Part shown: positions 54,361 through 62,887 of the stretch, in pieces
How positions within the stretch are numbered: position 1 is the stretch's first letter
Layout: every line of letters begins with the position of its first letter
NCBI GenBank assembly: GCA_023388965.1
Contig: JAEWFF010000015.1
Span: 28,985 to 92,984 of the forward strand
Origin: Pseudomonadota bacterium
GTDB taxonomy: Bacteria; Pseudomonadota; Alphaproteobacteria; Rhizobiales; Methylopilaceae
Length of the DNA: 64,000 nt
Direction of reading: 5' to 3'
Notes under the pieces: generated by a model
What the model was told of the DNA's origin: nothing
The model's database searches: none
What the model saw: the letters and a program-made list of their open reading frames with translations, nothing else
Made by a program: the position numbers and the translations under genes

Positions 54361-54383
54361 ACCGACGACGATCTGCATTCAGA

Positions 54384-54411
54384 AAAACCCGGCCCCGTGC
54401 CGGGTTTTTTT
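54384..54411 (+). terminator. Rho-independent terminator after rpsT
   Basis: AACCCGGC (54386-54393) pairs with GCCGGGTT (54399-54406) around CCCGT, followed by a run of seven T. This is a textbook intrinsic terminator for rpsT. Confidence 0.92.
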
Positions 54412-55155
54412 GTGCCCGATCGCAGGCCTCCCCTACCGTTGGGGAACGCAAATGTCATCGATTGCAACAACTTGCCGGCGAAAGAATCAGCGGCTTTCCC
54501 GATCCTTCCCCATCGTTATGCACAGGTGTCGGCCCGTCATGTTTTTCTGTTGAAAATCAATAGATTAGACGGGGTGTCTTGAAGCCACTCAAATGAGGGC
54601 CTCACCCCGCGAAGAGGCCGATGAGTCAAGCTGCGATTCGGAAAATTTTTTAGAGCCCACAACCAAAATCCTTCGCCCGGCAAAAAGGTTTTGAATCAAA
54701 ACGGTTTATGCGCCGGCGACAGACGCCGGAACGCCGACGGGGGCCTCGAACGGGGCCGCAGAAATGAAGAATCCGTTACGCCGGTCTTGCCTGTCCGCCA
54801 CCGGCTTTTGTAATGTCGGCCGTGTTGAGAGGGGCAGGGAAAACCTGCGGATTAAGCCAAATCCGGCATGTCGGGCAACGTGGAAGCGATTCCGCGCACG
54901 CTATCGGCTTGATCGCTTTCAAGACATTACAAATCGAAACGCCGTCGCGTCTGACGGCTCTGCCGCGCCGGCTCCGCGCCGGACGGATATCTATTGCCCG
55001 AGGGGGGCGGACGAAACGCGCGACGATCGAGGCTGCGCGAGCACGAGGATCGATGGACCCAGCAGCGACCGGGACCGATCGGAAACGAACGAGGAAGCGG
55101 CAGGTGTCTCGACGAGGAGATGCGCCATGCCGCTCGCACAACAGGGACATTCATC
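54412..55155. other. Intergenic region upstream of dnaA (promoter, possible origin)
   Basis: This 744-base stretch is the only long non-coding interval in the window. It has AT-rich patches near 54540-54580 and 54640-54700, one DnaA-box-like nonamer TTATGCACA at 54516-54524 (one mismatch to TTATCCACA), and a TTTAGAGCCC-containing imperfect palindrome near 54653-54705. Short open frames inside it show no conserved features. It must contain the dnaA promoter. Origin function is possible but weakly supported because only one plausible DnaA box was found. Confidence 0.4.
54653..54705. repeat. Imperfect palindromic element TTTAGAGCCC...
   Basis: The stretch starts TTTAGAGCCC, carries CCAAAATCCTTCG and AAAAAGGTTTTG as imperfect arms, and includes the exact inverted pair GTTTTGA-A-TCAAAAC. 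The opening matches the first ten bases of the palindrome at 28575. It may be a decayed member of the same dispersed family. Confidence 0.35.
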
Positions 55156-56703
55156 ATGCAAAGCGGCGTCGAAGCGGGTGCGCGGGCAAGCACCTCCTTT
55201 TCGAAGATCAAGATCGAGGGACAACAACAGATGGATGGCGACAGCACGGCGGGGGCCGGAGCGACGTTCGAACGCGTGACTGCACAGTTGAAGGCGCGAC
55301 TTGGCAATGATGTCTATTCGAGCTGGTTCGGCCGGATGCAGGTCGCCGAAGCCTCGCGTGGCATCGTGCGCCTCTCGGTGCCGACCGCCTTCCTGCGCCA
55401 GTGGATCAACGGGCACTATCGCGACCTGATCGGCGAATTGTGGAAGCAGTCGGACCCGTCCGTGCTCAAGGTCGAGATCGTGGTGCGCAGCGCCACGCGT
55501 CCGGTCAAGGGCCTGGAAGACGAGGATGCGCAGGCGACGAAGGCCCGTGCGCTCCCGAGCGCCACCGTCATGCAGATGCCGGTCCGAACGGGCGCCCCAG
55601 CCGGCCAGCCTGCCCGCTCGAACGGCAACGAGCCCTTCGTGCAGCGCCAGTCCGTTCTCGGCTCGCCGCTCGACAGCCGCTACACCTTCGCCTCCTTCGT
55701 CGACGGCCCGTCGAACCGCGTGGCTTTCGCCGCGGCGCGTGCCGTGGCCGAGAGCGCGTCGAACGCGGTGCGCTTCAACCCGCTCTTCCTCCACGCCTCG
55801 GTCGGCCTCGGCAAGACGCACCTTCTCCAGGCGATCGCGGCCGAGGCGCTGCAGCGCCGTCCGCAGTCGCGCGTCGTGTATCTCACGGCCGAATATTTCA
55901 TGTGGCGCTTCGCCACCGCGATCCGCGACAACAACGCGCTGACCTTCAAGGAACAGCTTCGCGACATCGACCTTCTGATCATCGACGACATGCAGTTCCT
56001 GCAGGGCAAGTCGATCCAGCACGAGTTCTGCCATCTCATCAACACGCTGCTCGACAGCGCGCGCCAGGTCGTCGTTGCCGCCGACCGGCCGCCATCCGAG
56101 CTGGAATCGCTCGAGCCACGCGTGCGCTCGCGCCTCAATGGCGGCGTCGCGCTCGAAATGGCGACGCCGGACTTCTCGATGCGGCTTTCCATGCTGCAGC
56201 AGCGCCTTGCCTCCGCCTCCGCCGAAGATCCGTCGATCGCGATCGCCGACGGCATTCTGGAGCACGTCGCCCAGACCGTGACCGGCTCGGGCCGCGAACT
56301 CGAAGGCGCTTTCAATCAGCTTCTGTTCCGCCAATCCTTCGAGCCGCAACTGTCGGTCGACCGGATCGACGAACTGCTCGGCCACATGTACCGCTCGGGC
56401 GAGCCCAAGCGCGTGCGCATCGAGGACATCCAGCGCATCGTCGCGCGCCACTACAACGTGTCGAAGACGGAACTTCTGTCCAACCGGCGCACCCGCACCA
56501 TCGTCAAGCCGCGCCAGATCGCGATGTATCTCGCCAAGATCATGACGCCACGTTCGCTGCCGGAGATCGGCCGGCGCTTCGGCGGGCGCGACCACACGAC
56601 GGTCCTCCACGCTGTACGCAAGATCGAAGGGATATCGGAGGGCGACACGAAAATGGCGCAGGAGCTCGAACTTCTGAAGCGGCTGATCTCCGATCAGGCC
56701 TGA
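55156..56703 (+). CDS. dnaA: Chromosomal replication initiator DnaA
   Basis: A 515-residue DnaA. Domain I (residues about 30-100, LKARLGNDVYSSWFGRMQV) is followed by a linker of about 60 residues, the AAA+ domain III with Walker A HASVGLGKTHLLQ (about 214-226) and Walker B LLIIDDMQFLQG, and domain IV with the DNA-binding signature GGRDHTTVLHAVRKIE (near the C-terminus). It binds DnaA boxes and opens oriC. The start at 55156 (MQSGVEAGARAS) follows CAGGGAC; the frame remains open 54 codons upstream, and an ATG at 55231 is an alternative. Confidence 0.96.
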   Translation: MQSGVEAGARASTSFSKIKIEGQQQMDGDSTAGAGATFERVTAQLKARLGNDVYSSWFGRMQVAEASRGIVRLSVPTAFLRQWINGHYRDLIGELWKQSDPSVLKVEIVVRSATRPVKGLEDEDAQATKARALPSATVMQMPVRTGAPAGQPARSNGNEPFVQRQSVLGSPLDSRYTFASFVDGPSNRVAFAAARAVAESASNAVRFNPLFLHASVGLGKTHLLQAIAAEALQRRPQSRVVYLTAEYFMWRFATAIRDNNALTFKEQLRDIDLLIIDDMQFLQGKSIQHEFCHLINTLLDSARQVVVAADRPPSELESLEPRVRSRLNGGVALEMATPDFSMRLSMLQQRLASASAEDPSIAIADGILEHVAQTVTGSGRELEGAFNQLLFRQSFEPQLSVDRIDELLGHMYRSGEPKRVRIEDIQRIVARHYNVSKTELLSNRRTRTIVKPRQIAMYLAKIMTPRSLPEIGRRFGGRDHTTVLHAVRKIEGISEGDTKMAQELELLKRLISDQA

Positions 56704-56871
56704 CCGGCGCCGGGCATAGACTATCCACGCTTTTGACAGGGTTCCGGGCCGCCATTTTCGGCCCGGACTTGCGTTTTCGCCGGATTTCCTGTCAGTCTGC
56801 CCACCCGTTTCCGGCGCCGTTCCGGCTGCCAGGAAGCCCTGCCATCAAGTCCTTCGCGAGTATAATCGGTC

Positions 56872-57990
56872 ATGCGCGTCATCCTCGAACGGTCGAACCT
56901 CCTCAAGTCGCTCAACCATGTTCACCGGGTGGTCGAACGGCGCAACACGATCCCGATCCTGTCGAACGTGCTGCTCGGCGCCGACGGCGACAGCCTGTCC
57001 CTGAAGGCGACCGATCTCGACCTCGAAGTGACCGAGGCGACGCCTGCCCGCGTGGAGCAGGCCGGCGCGACCACCGTTCCGGCCCACCTCCTCTACGATA
57101 TCGTGCGCAAATTGTCGGACGGGTCGGAGGTCATGCTCAAGCTCGACGAGAGCGGCAATGCCATGTCGGTCGTCTCCGGCCGCTCGTCCTTCCGCCTCCA
57201 GTGCCTGCCGCAGTCGGATTTTCCGGAACTGACCGCCGGCTCCTTCACCCACCGCTTCCAGATGCCCGCAGAGGCGCTGAAGCGGCTGATCGACAAGACC
57301 CAGTTCGCGATCTCGACCGAGGAGACGCGGTATTATCTCAACGGCATCTATCTTCACGCCATCGAAGCGGACGGGCGCCTTCGCCTGCGCTCGGTCGCGA
57401 CCGACGGCCACCGCCTTGCCCGCGCCGAGACGGAAGCGCCCTCGGGCTGCGAGGGCATGCCGGGCATCATCATCCCGCGCAAGACGGTGTCGGAACTGCA
57501 AAAGCTCGTCGACCAGCCTGACCTCCAGGTCTCCGTCGAGCTGTCGGATACCAAGATCCGCTTCACGATCGGCTCCATCGTGCTGACCTCCAAGCTGATC
57601 GACGGCACCTTCCCCGATTATCAGCGCGTCATTCCGACCGGCAACGACAAGAAGCTGCTGATCGACCGCCAGAGCTTCGCGCAGGCCGTCGACCGCGTCT
57701 CGACCGTCTCGTCCGAGCGCGGCCGCGCGGTAAAGCTGTCGATCGGAGACGGCATGGTGACGCTCGCCGTCAACAATCCGGATTCGGGCAGCGCGACGGA
57801 AGAGGTCGCCGCCGACTATGCCGCCGACCCGATCGAGATCGGCTTCAACGCCAAGTACCTTCTCGATGTCGCCGCGCAATTGTCGGGCGGCGAGGCGCAG
57901 TTCATGCTCGCAGATGCCGGCTCGCCGACGCTCATCCAGGACGGATCGGATGCCGATACGCTCTACGTCCTGATGCCGATGCGCGTCTGA
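56872..57990 (+). CDS. dnaN: DNA polymerase III sliding clamp, beta subunit
   Basis: A 372-residue beta clamp of normal length with three clamp domains. Conserved segments include RRNTIPILSNVLL (about 24-36), TDLDLEVTEATP and the C-terminal LPMRV-type end (VLMPMRV). It encircles DNA and holds polymerase III. It lies 168 bases after dnaA and 16 bases before recF copy B, the classical dnaA-dnaN-recF order that many rhizobia have lost. Confidence 0.96.
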   Translation: MRVILERSNLLKSLNHVHRVVERRNTIPILSNVLLGADGDSLSLKATDLDLEVTEATPARVEQAGATTVPAHLLYDIVRKLSDGSEVMLKLDESGNAMSVVSGRSSFRLQCLPQSDFPELTAGSFTHRFQMPAEALKRLIDKTQFAISTEETRYYLNGIYLHAIEADGRLRLRSVATDGHRLARAETEAPSGCEGMPGIIIPRKTVSELQKLVDQPDLQVSVELSDTKIRFTIGSIVLTSKLIDGTFPDYQRVIPTGNDKKLLIDRQSFAQAVDRVSTVSSERGRAVKLSIGDGMVTLAVNNPDSGSATEEVAADYAADPIEIGFNAKYLLDVAAQLSGGEAQFMLADAGSPTLIQDGSDADTLYVLMPMRV

Positions 57991-58006
57991 TCGCCGGACG
58001 CGGAGT

Positions 58007-59146
58007 TTGGCCGACCAAACCGCAATCCGTAAGCTAACGCTTACGAACTTCCGGAACTACGGCCAGTTGTCGCTGTCGCTCGAGCGCGGCCCCGTCGTGC
58101 TGACCGGCGACAACGGCGCCGGCAAGACCAATCTTCTCGAAGCGATCTCCTTCCTGACGCCCGGCCGCGGCCTGCGTCGTGCCGCGCATGAGGACATCGC
58201 GACCGCCTCCGCATCCTCCGGCTTCGCCATCAACGCGAAGGTCGAGGGGCCATTCGGCGAGGCGTCGATCGGCACCGGCACGCTTTCCGACCAGCCCGGC
58301 GTGGTCGAGCCAGCTCGCCGCGTGCGCATCAACGGCGTGCCTGCGAAATCCGCCGACGACCTCCTAGAATGGCTGCGCATCATCTGGCTCGTTCCATCGA
58401 TGGATACGCTCTTCAACGGCCCGGCCGGCGATCGCCGCCGCTTTCTCGACCGGCTGGTCCTCGCCATCGACCCGCAGCATGGCCGGCGCGCGCTCGACTA
58501 TGAAAAGGCGATGCGCGGACGCAATCGGCTCCTTGCCGAGGGCAGCCGCGACGACCGCTGGTTCGACGCCATCGAAACGCAGATGGCCGAGACGGGCGTC
58601 GCCATCGCGTCGGCGCGCATGGAACTCGTCGGCCTCCTTGCCGGCATGGTCGAGAAGCTGCCCGACGATGGCCCGTTCCCGAAATCCGACATCGCCCTCG
58701 ACGGTGTGATCGAGGCGTTGGTCGGCACCGCCCCTGCCGTCGACATCGAGACGGCTTTCATCACCCGCCTCGCGGAAAACCGCGCGCGCGACCGGGCGGC
58801 CGGCCGCACGCTCGAAGGTCCGCACCGCTCGGACCTGACCGTCACGCACCGGCCCAAAGCGATGCCCGCCGCGCTGTGCTCGACCGGCGAGCAGAAGGCG
58901 CTTTTGACCGGCATCGTGCTCTCGCAGGCCCGCCTCGTCGCCGAGATGACCGGCGCCACGCCCGTCCTGCTCCTCGACGAGATCGCCGCCCATCTCGACC
59001 CCGGCCGGCGCGCGGCGCTCTTTTCGATCCTCATCGACCTCGACTGTCAGGCATTCCTGACAGGAACCGATGCGGCGCTGTTCTCCAGCCTCGAAGGCCG
59101 CGCACAATTTCTCGACGTGAAGACCGGCACTGTTTCGGCGCGATGA
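58007..59146 (+). CDS. recF: DNA replication/repair protein RecF, copy B
   Basis: A 379-residue RecF with Walker A GDNGAGKT at residues 34-41, signature CSTGEQKALL and Walker B PVLLLDEIAAHLD. The start is TTG at 58007, 16 bases after the dnaN stop, preceded by a CGGAG-like site; the frame contains no better start before MADQTAIRKLTLTNFRNYG. It is full length and shows no sign of decay, like copy A. The middle region (residues about 200-260) differs most between the copies. It opens block B and is separated by 31 bases from moeB B. Confidence 0.93.
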   Translation: MADQTAIRKLTLTNFRNYGQLSLSLERGPVVLTGDNGAGKTNLLEAISFLTPGRGLRRAAHEDIATASASSGFAINAKVEGPFGEASIGTGTLSDQPGVVEPARRVRINGVPAKSADDLLEWLRIIWLVPSMDTLFNGPAGDRRRFLDRLVLAIDPQHGRRALDYEKAMRGRNRLLAEGSRDDRWFDAIETQMAETGVAIASARMELVGLLAGMVEKLPDDGPFPKSDIALDGVIEALVGTAPAVDIETAFITRLAENRARDRAAGRTLEGPHRSDLTVTHRPKAMPAALCSTGEQKALLTGIVLSQARLVAEMTGATPVLLLDEIAAHLDPGRRAALFSILIDLDCQAFLTGTDAALFSSLEGRAQFLDVKTGTVSAR

Positions 59147-59177
59147 CAAATAGCGGCCGCGTCGCTAACATCGCGCC

Positions 59178-59942
59178 ATGAACAAGCCCCCTGCCCTTTC
59201 CGACGACGAACTCGAGCGCTACGCCCGTCACATCGTGCTGGCCGAGATCGGCGGCCCGGGCCAGCAGAAGCTGAAACGCGCACGCATCCTCGTCATCGGC
59301 GCCGGCGGGCTCGGGGCGCCGGTCCTGCAATATCTCGCGGCCGCCGGCGTCGGCACGCTCGGCATCGTCGATGACGACCATGTCTCGCTGTCGAACCTTC
59401 AACGCCAGGTGATCCACGCGACTGCGGCGGTCGGCACGGCCAAGGGGGAAAGCGCCGCCGAGGCGATCGGTCGGCTCAATCCGAACGTGAATGTCGAGAT
59501 CCACGCCCTGCGCATCACGACAGAGAACGCCGCCGGCCTTCTCGCCGGCTACGACATCGCCGTCGACGGCTCGGACAATTTCGACACGCGTTATGCGCTC
59601 GCCGATGCCTGCGCTGCAGCCAAGATCCCGCTCGTCACCGGCGCGGTCGGCCGATTCGACGGGTCGCTCACGGTCCTGAAACCTTTCGAGGCGGGGCCGG
59701 ACGGGCGGCAGAACCCGTCCTACCGCGATCTCTTTCCCGAGCCGCCACCGGCCGGCCTCGTTCCGTCCTGCGCGCAGGCGGGCGTCGTCGGCGCGCTGAC
59801 GGGCGTCATCGGGACGCTGCAGGCGATGGAAGTGATCAAGCTCGTCACCGGCGCAGGCGAGCCGCTGGTTGGGCGGCTCCTCCTCTACGACGCGCTCGGC
59901 GCGCGTTTCGACGTCGTGAAATACCGCGCGGCTAAACCTTGA
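59178..59942 (+). CDS. moeB: MoeB/ThiF-family adenylyltransferase, copy B
   Basis: A 254-residue E1-like adenylyltransferase with GAGGLGAPVLQYLAAAGVG (about residues 39-57) and DDDHVSLSNLQRQ. As in copy A, the E. coli zinc cysteines are replaced (SYRD instead of CxxC) and none appear at the C-terminus, so absence of structural zinc is a shared property and not damage. By eye it is about three-quarters identical to copy A. It overlaps the end of the dehydrogenase B gene on the opposite strand by 11 bases, whereas copy A leaves a 46-base gap. Confidence 0.86.
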   Translation: MNKPPALSDDELERYARHIVLAEIGGPGQQKLKRARILVIGAGGLGAPVLQYLAAAGVGTLGIVDDDHVSLSNLQRQVIHATAAVGTAKGESAAEAIGRLNPNVNVEIHALRITTENAAGLLAGYDIAVDGSDNFDTRYALADACAAAKIPLVTGAVGRFDGSLTVLKPFEAGPDGRQNPSYRDLFPEPPPAGLVPSCAQAGVVGALTGVIGTLQAMEVIKLVTGAGEPLVGRLLLYDALGARFDVVKYRAAKP

Positions 59943-60933
59943 GCGGTAGCACCCGATCCGGCGGCCGGTGGCCGTCGAAATAGGTGCGGATGTTGATGAT
60001 CACCTTCTCGCCCATGTCGATGCGCCCCTCGATCGTCGCCGAGCCCATATGCGGTAGGATGACGACGCGGCCCTTGGCGGCGAGTTTCAACAGTTTCGGG
60101 CTGACCGCAGGCTCGTGCTCGAACACATCGAGCCCGGCCCCGGCCAGCTTCCCGTCCTGCAGCATCCTGATCAGCGCATCCTCGTCGATGATGTCGCCGC
60201 GCGCGGTGTTGACGACATAGGCCGAGGGCTGCAGCAGCGCGAGGCGGCGGGCCGAGAGCAGATGGAACGTCGCCGGGGTCGACGGGCAGTTGACCGAGAT
60301 GATGTCCATGCGGGCCAGCATCTGGTCGAGACTTTCCCAGTAGGTCGCCTCCAGATCGTCCTCGATCTTCGGCGCGACGCGCTTGCGATTGTGGTAGTGG
60401 ATCGACAGGCCGAACGCCTTGGCGCGGCGCGCGACGGCGGTGCCGATGCGGCCCATGCCGACGATGCCCAGCCGCTTGCCCCAGATGCGGTGCCCGAGCA
60501 TCCAGGTCGGCGACCAGCCCGGCCATTTGCCATCCTCGCTCAAGACGTCCGCGCCCTCGACGAGCCGGCGCGGCACGGCGAGCATCAGCGCCATGGTCAT
60601 GTCCGCCGTGTCCTCGTTGAGGACGTTCGGCGTGTTGGTGACAGTGATGCCCTTCTTGGCGGCGCTCGCGACGTCGATATTGTCGACGCCGTTGCCGTAA
60701 TTGGCGATCAGCTTCATATTGGGTCCGGCCTGCTCGATCAGCGCCGCGTCGATCCGGTCGGTGACGGTGGGAACCAGCACATCGGCCTCGCGCATCGCGG
60801 CCACGAGCTGGGGCTGCGCCATTGGCCGGTCGTCGACGTTCAAGCGCGCGTCGAAAAGCTCGCGCATCCGCGTTTCGACCTGATCGGGGAGCTTGCGGGT
60901 AATGACGACCAGGGGCTTCTTGCGGCCTGCCAT
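59932..60933 (-). CDS. D-isomer 2-hydroxyacid dehydrogenase, copy B
   Basis: A 333-residue enzyme with the same Rossmann motif GMGRIGTAVARRAKAFGLSI as copy A, catalytic Arg in NTARGDIIDE, Glu in EHEPAVS and His in LPHMGSAT. All catalytic residues are intact. The two copies share nearly all of the stretch around the Rossmann fold and the C-terminal FDGHRPPDRVLP. It converges with moeB B and diverges from the SH3 B gene across 118 bases. Function as glyoxylate/hydroxypyruvate reductase is likely but not proven. Confidence 0.88.
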   Translation of the reverse strand: MAGRKKPLVVITRKLPDQVETRMRELFDARLNVDDRPMAQPQLVAAMREADVLVPTVTDRIDAALIEQAGPNMKLIANYGNGVDNIDVASAAKKGITVTNTPNVLNEDTADMTMALMLAVPRRLVEGADVLSEDGKWPGWSPTWMLGHRIWGKRLGIVGMGRIGTAVARRAKAFGLSIHYHNRKRVAPKIEDDLEATYWESLDQMLARMDIISVNCPSTPATFHLLSARRLALLQPSAYVVNTARGDIIDEDALIRMLQDGKLAGAGLDVFEHEPAVSPKLLKLAAKGRVVILPHMGSATIEGRIDMGEKVIINIRTYFDGHRPPDRVLPLKV

Positions 60934-60966
60934 GGGTTCCTCGAATCCTGACGCGTTGAGACCTCT

Positions 60967-60975
60967 TTAACCAAG
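60967..60975. promoter_or_regulatory. Conserved motif TTAACCAAG upstream of dehydrogenase B
   Basis: The same nonamer found before dehydrogenase A occurs here, 34 bases before the start at 60933. The bases around it are not conserved apart from a following G/A-rich stretch on the gene strand. Its retention between two diverged copies argues for function. Confidence 0.4.
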
Positions 60976-61051
60976 AACGCCGATAGTTCAAACCGGAATC
61001 ACCCGCATTTCCAAGCGTGGCGCCGTCCGCCACGGTGGCGCTGGAGATGAT

Positions 61052-61651
61052 ATGTCAGAAAGGCCCGTTTCGAACATGCAGGACCACATCCCCTCTTCCT
61101 CGCGCCCGCGCCGCCTTGCCCTGGCGGGCCTCGCGGTTCTGCTGGCGTTCGGCGGCCTGGGGCTTGGCGGGCTCGCACCGAGTTCGACGGCCAGCGCCCA
61201 GGAAGTCGGACCGAGTGGCCTGCCGCTTCCGCGCTTCGTCAGCCTGCGCGCCAACCGCGTCAACCTTCGCGTCGGCCCCGGCACGAATTACGCCGTCGAG
61301 TGGATGTATCTGAAGTCGGGCCTGCCGATGGAGATCATCCAAGAATACGACAATTGGCGCCGCGTGCGCGATGCCGAGGGTGCGGAGGGCTGGATCAACC
61401 AGTCGCTTCTTTCGGGAAGCCGCACGGCCGTCGTCGCGCCGTGGCACAAGGGCAAGGACGACGTCCAGATCAACCTTTACGGCGAAGCCAACCGCGCCGC
61501 CGCGATCCGGGCCTATCTCGAGCCGGGCGTCGTCGGGTCGATCCGGGCCTGCAATGGCGAATGGTGCGAGATGGAGTTCGCCGGCAACCGCGGCTGGATC
61601 GAGCAGGCGCAGGTCTGGGGCGCCTATCCGGGCGAAACCTACACCAACTGA
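61052..61651 (+). CDS. Exported protein with two bacterial SH3 domains, copy B
   Basis: A 199-residue secreted protein with an N-terminal signal (ends STASAQE), the shared GPSGLPLPRFVSLRANRVNLRVGP segment, and two SH3b domains; the paired Cys of the second domain (RACNGEWCE) and the ending WGAYPGE are the same as in copy A. The signal region is longer and unrelated. The start at 61052 follows GGAG; an ATG at 61076 would still leave a signal peptide. In both blocks the gene faces away from the dehydrogenase gene. Confidence 0.8.
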   Translation: MSERPVSNMQDHIPSSSRPRRLALAGLAVLLAFGGLGLGGLAPSSTASAQEVGPSGLPLPRFVSLRANRVNLRVGPGTNYAVEWMYLKSGLPMEIIQEYDNWRRVRDAEGAEGWINQSLLSGSRTAVVAPWHKGKDDVQINLYGEANRAAAIRAYLEPGVVGSIRACNGEWCEMEFAGNRGWIEQAQVWGAYPGETYTN

Positions 61652-61665
61652 CGGATCAGATTGGG

Positions 61666-62118
61666 TCAGCCGCGCTTCGGGCGCAGGCGAATGACGATAT
61701 CGACATTCGCGATTTCCATGCCTTCCGGCGGTTCGGGCAGGTTGGTGACGGTCACCGGTCCATGCTCGATATCCATTACCCGGTTCTCGCCTTCGACGAA
61801 GAAGTGATGGTGGTCGGACGTGTTGGTGTCGAAATAGGTGCGCGCGCCCTCGACGGCCAGAATGCGCAGCAATCCCGCCTCGGTGAACTGGTGCAGCGTG
61901 TTGTAGACGGTCGCCAGCGAAACGGCGACGCCGGCGCCCTGCGCCTCCTCGTGCAGTTCCTCCGCCGACAGGTGACGATCGCCCTGCGCGAAAAGAAGAT
62001 CGGCAAGCGCGATGCGCTGGCGCGTGGGCCGAAGCCCTGCACGCCTGACGCGCGTCTCGATCTGTTCTGCGGAGGTCTCGCTGCCTGAGGCCATTCTCTC
62101 GCCGGTAAACTCGTTCAT
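61666..62118 (-). CDS. irr: Iron response regulator Irr (Fur family)
   Basis: A 150-residue Fur-family regulator with the Irr pattern: LRPTRQRIALADLLFAQGDRH (about residues 24-44), the recognition helix VSLATVYNTLHQFTEAGLLR and the His-rich haem/metal site TSDHHHFFVEGE. It lacks the N-terminal Gly-Cys-Pro haem regulatory motif of Bradyrhizobium Irr, like Irr from Rhizobium and Brucella. It represses iron-consuming and mbfA-type genes when iron is low, through ICE sites such as that at 8758. The start is uncertain; 62118 and 62094 are both possible. It converges with SH3 B and diverges from fabA. Confidence 0.9.
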   Translation of the reverse strand: MNEFTGERMASGSETSAEQIETRVRRAGLRPTRQRIALADLLFAQGDRHLSAEELHEEAQGAGVAVSLATVYNTLHQFTEAGLLRILAVEGARTYFDTNTSDHHHFFVEGENRVMDIEHGPVTVTNLPEPPEGMEIANVDIVIRLRPKRG

Positions 62119-62318
62119 ACAAACCGTGTTGCTGCCGAACTTTCCGGGCAGCGTTGTCAAGAAGATATATTCGGTAAGCCGACCGCGATCAATAGCGGCG
62201 CATTGACCGGCGCGGACGGGCGCGTTAAGCGCGAAGCGCGGTTTCCTCGGGCAAACCGACTATGCTAGGGACTTTCTCAAACGGTCGTGAAGCGACCGTG
62301 CCAACGGGACGGAGCGAT

Positions 62319-62834
62319 ATGGCTGACCAGAAATCGAGCTACGGTTACGAGGATCTTCTCGCCTGCGCCGAGGGCAAACTTTTCGGTCCCGGAAACGCCC
62401 AGCTCCCCGCTCCCCCGATGCTGATGTTCGATCGCATCACGCAGATCAGCGAGACGGGCGGCGAATTCGACAAGGGCTTCGTGCGCGCCGAACTCGACAT
62501 CAAGCCCGACCTCTGGTTCTTCCCCTGCCACTTTCCCGGCAACCCGATCATGCCCGGCTGCCTCGGCCTCGACGCCATGTGGCAGTTGACGGGCTTCTTC
62601 CTCGGCTGGCTCGGCGAAGAGGGCAAAGGCATGGCCCTTTCGACCGGCGAGGTGAAGTTCAAGGGCATGGTGACGCCATCGGTGCAAAAGGTCGAATACG
62701 GCGTCGACTTCAAGCGCGTCATGCGCGGCCGTCTCGTTCTCGGCATCGCCGATGGCTGGCTTAAGGCCGATGGTGAACAGATATACAAGGCGACCGACCT
62801 CAAGGTCGGCCTGTCGAAGCAGGAAGCCGCGTAA
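62319..62834 (+). CDS. fabA: 3-hydroxydecanoyl-ACP dehydratase/isomerase
   Basis: A 171-residue FabA hot-dog enzyme. The catalytic His and Asp are in PCHFPGNPIMPGCLGLDAMWQ (about residues 69-89). It dehydrates 3-hydroxydecanoyl-ACP and isomerises the trans-2 to the cis-3 intermediate, the branch point to unsaturated fatty acids. The ATG at 62319 follows GGACGGAG. fabB follows after 53 bases; the irr-fabA-fabB neighbourhood is common in Hyphomicrobiales. Confidence 0.96.
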   Translation: MADQKSSYGYEDLLACAEGKLFGPGNAQLPAPPMLMFDRITQISETGGEFDKGFVRAELDIKPDLWFFPCHFPGNPIMPGCLGLDAMWQLTGFFLGWLGEEGKGMALSTGEVKFKGMVTPSVQKVEYGVDFKRVMRGRLVLGIADGWLKADGEQIYKATDLKVGLSKQEAA

Positions 62835-62887
62835 GGCATCCCGACACAATCGCGGACATTCGTGCCCGCCATCAAATGGAGCGCCAT

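Noticed and set aside
54764..55310. Two overlapping plus-strand frames upstream of and across the dnaA start
   Set aside because: Basic, low-complexity translations with no conserved motif; they overlap the dnaA coding start and do not have convincing ribosome binding sites.
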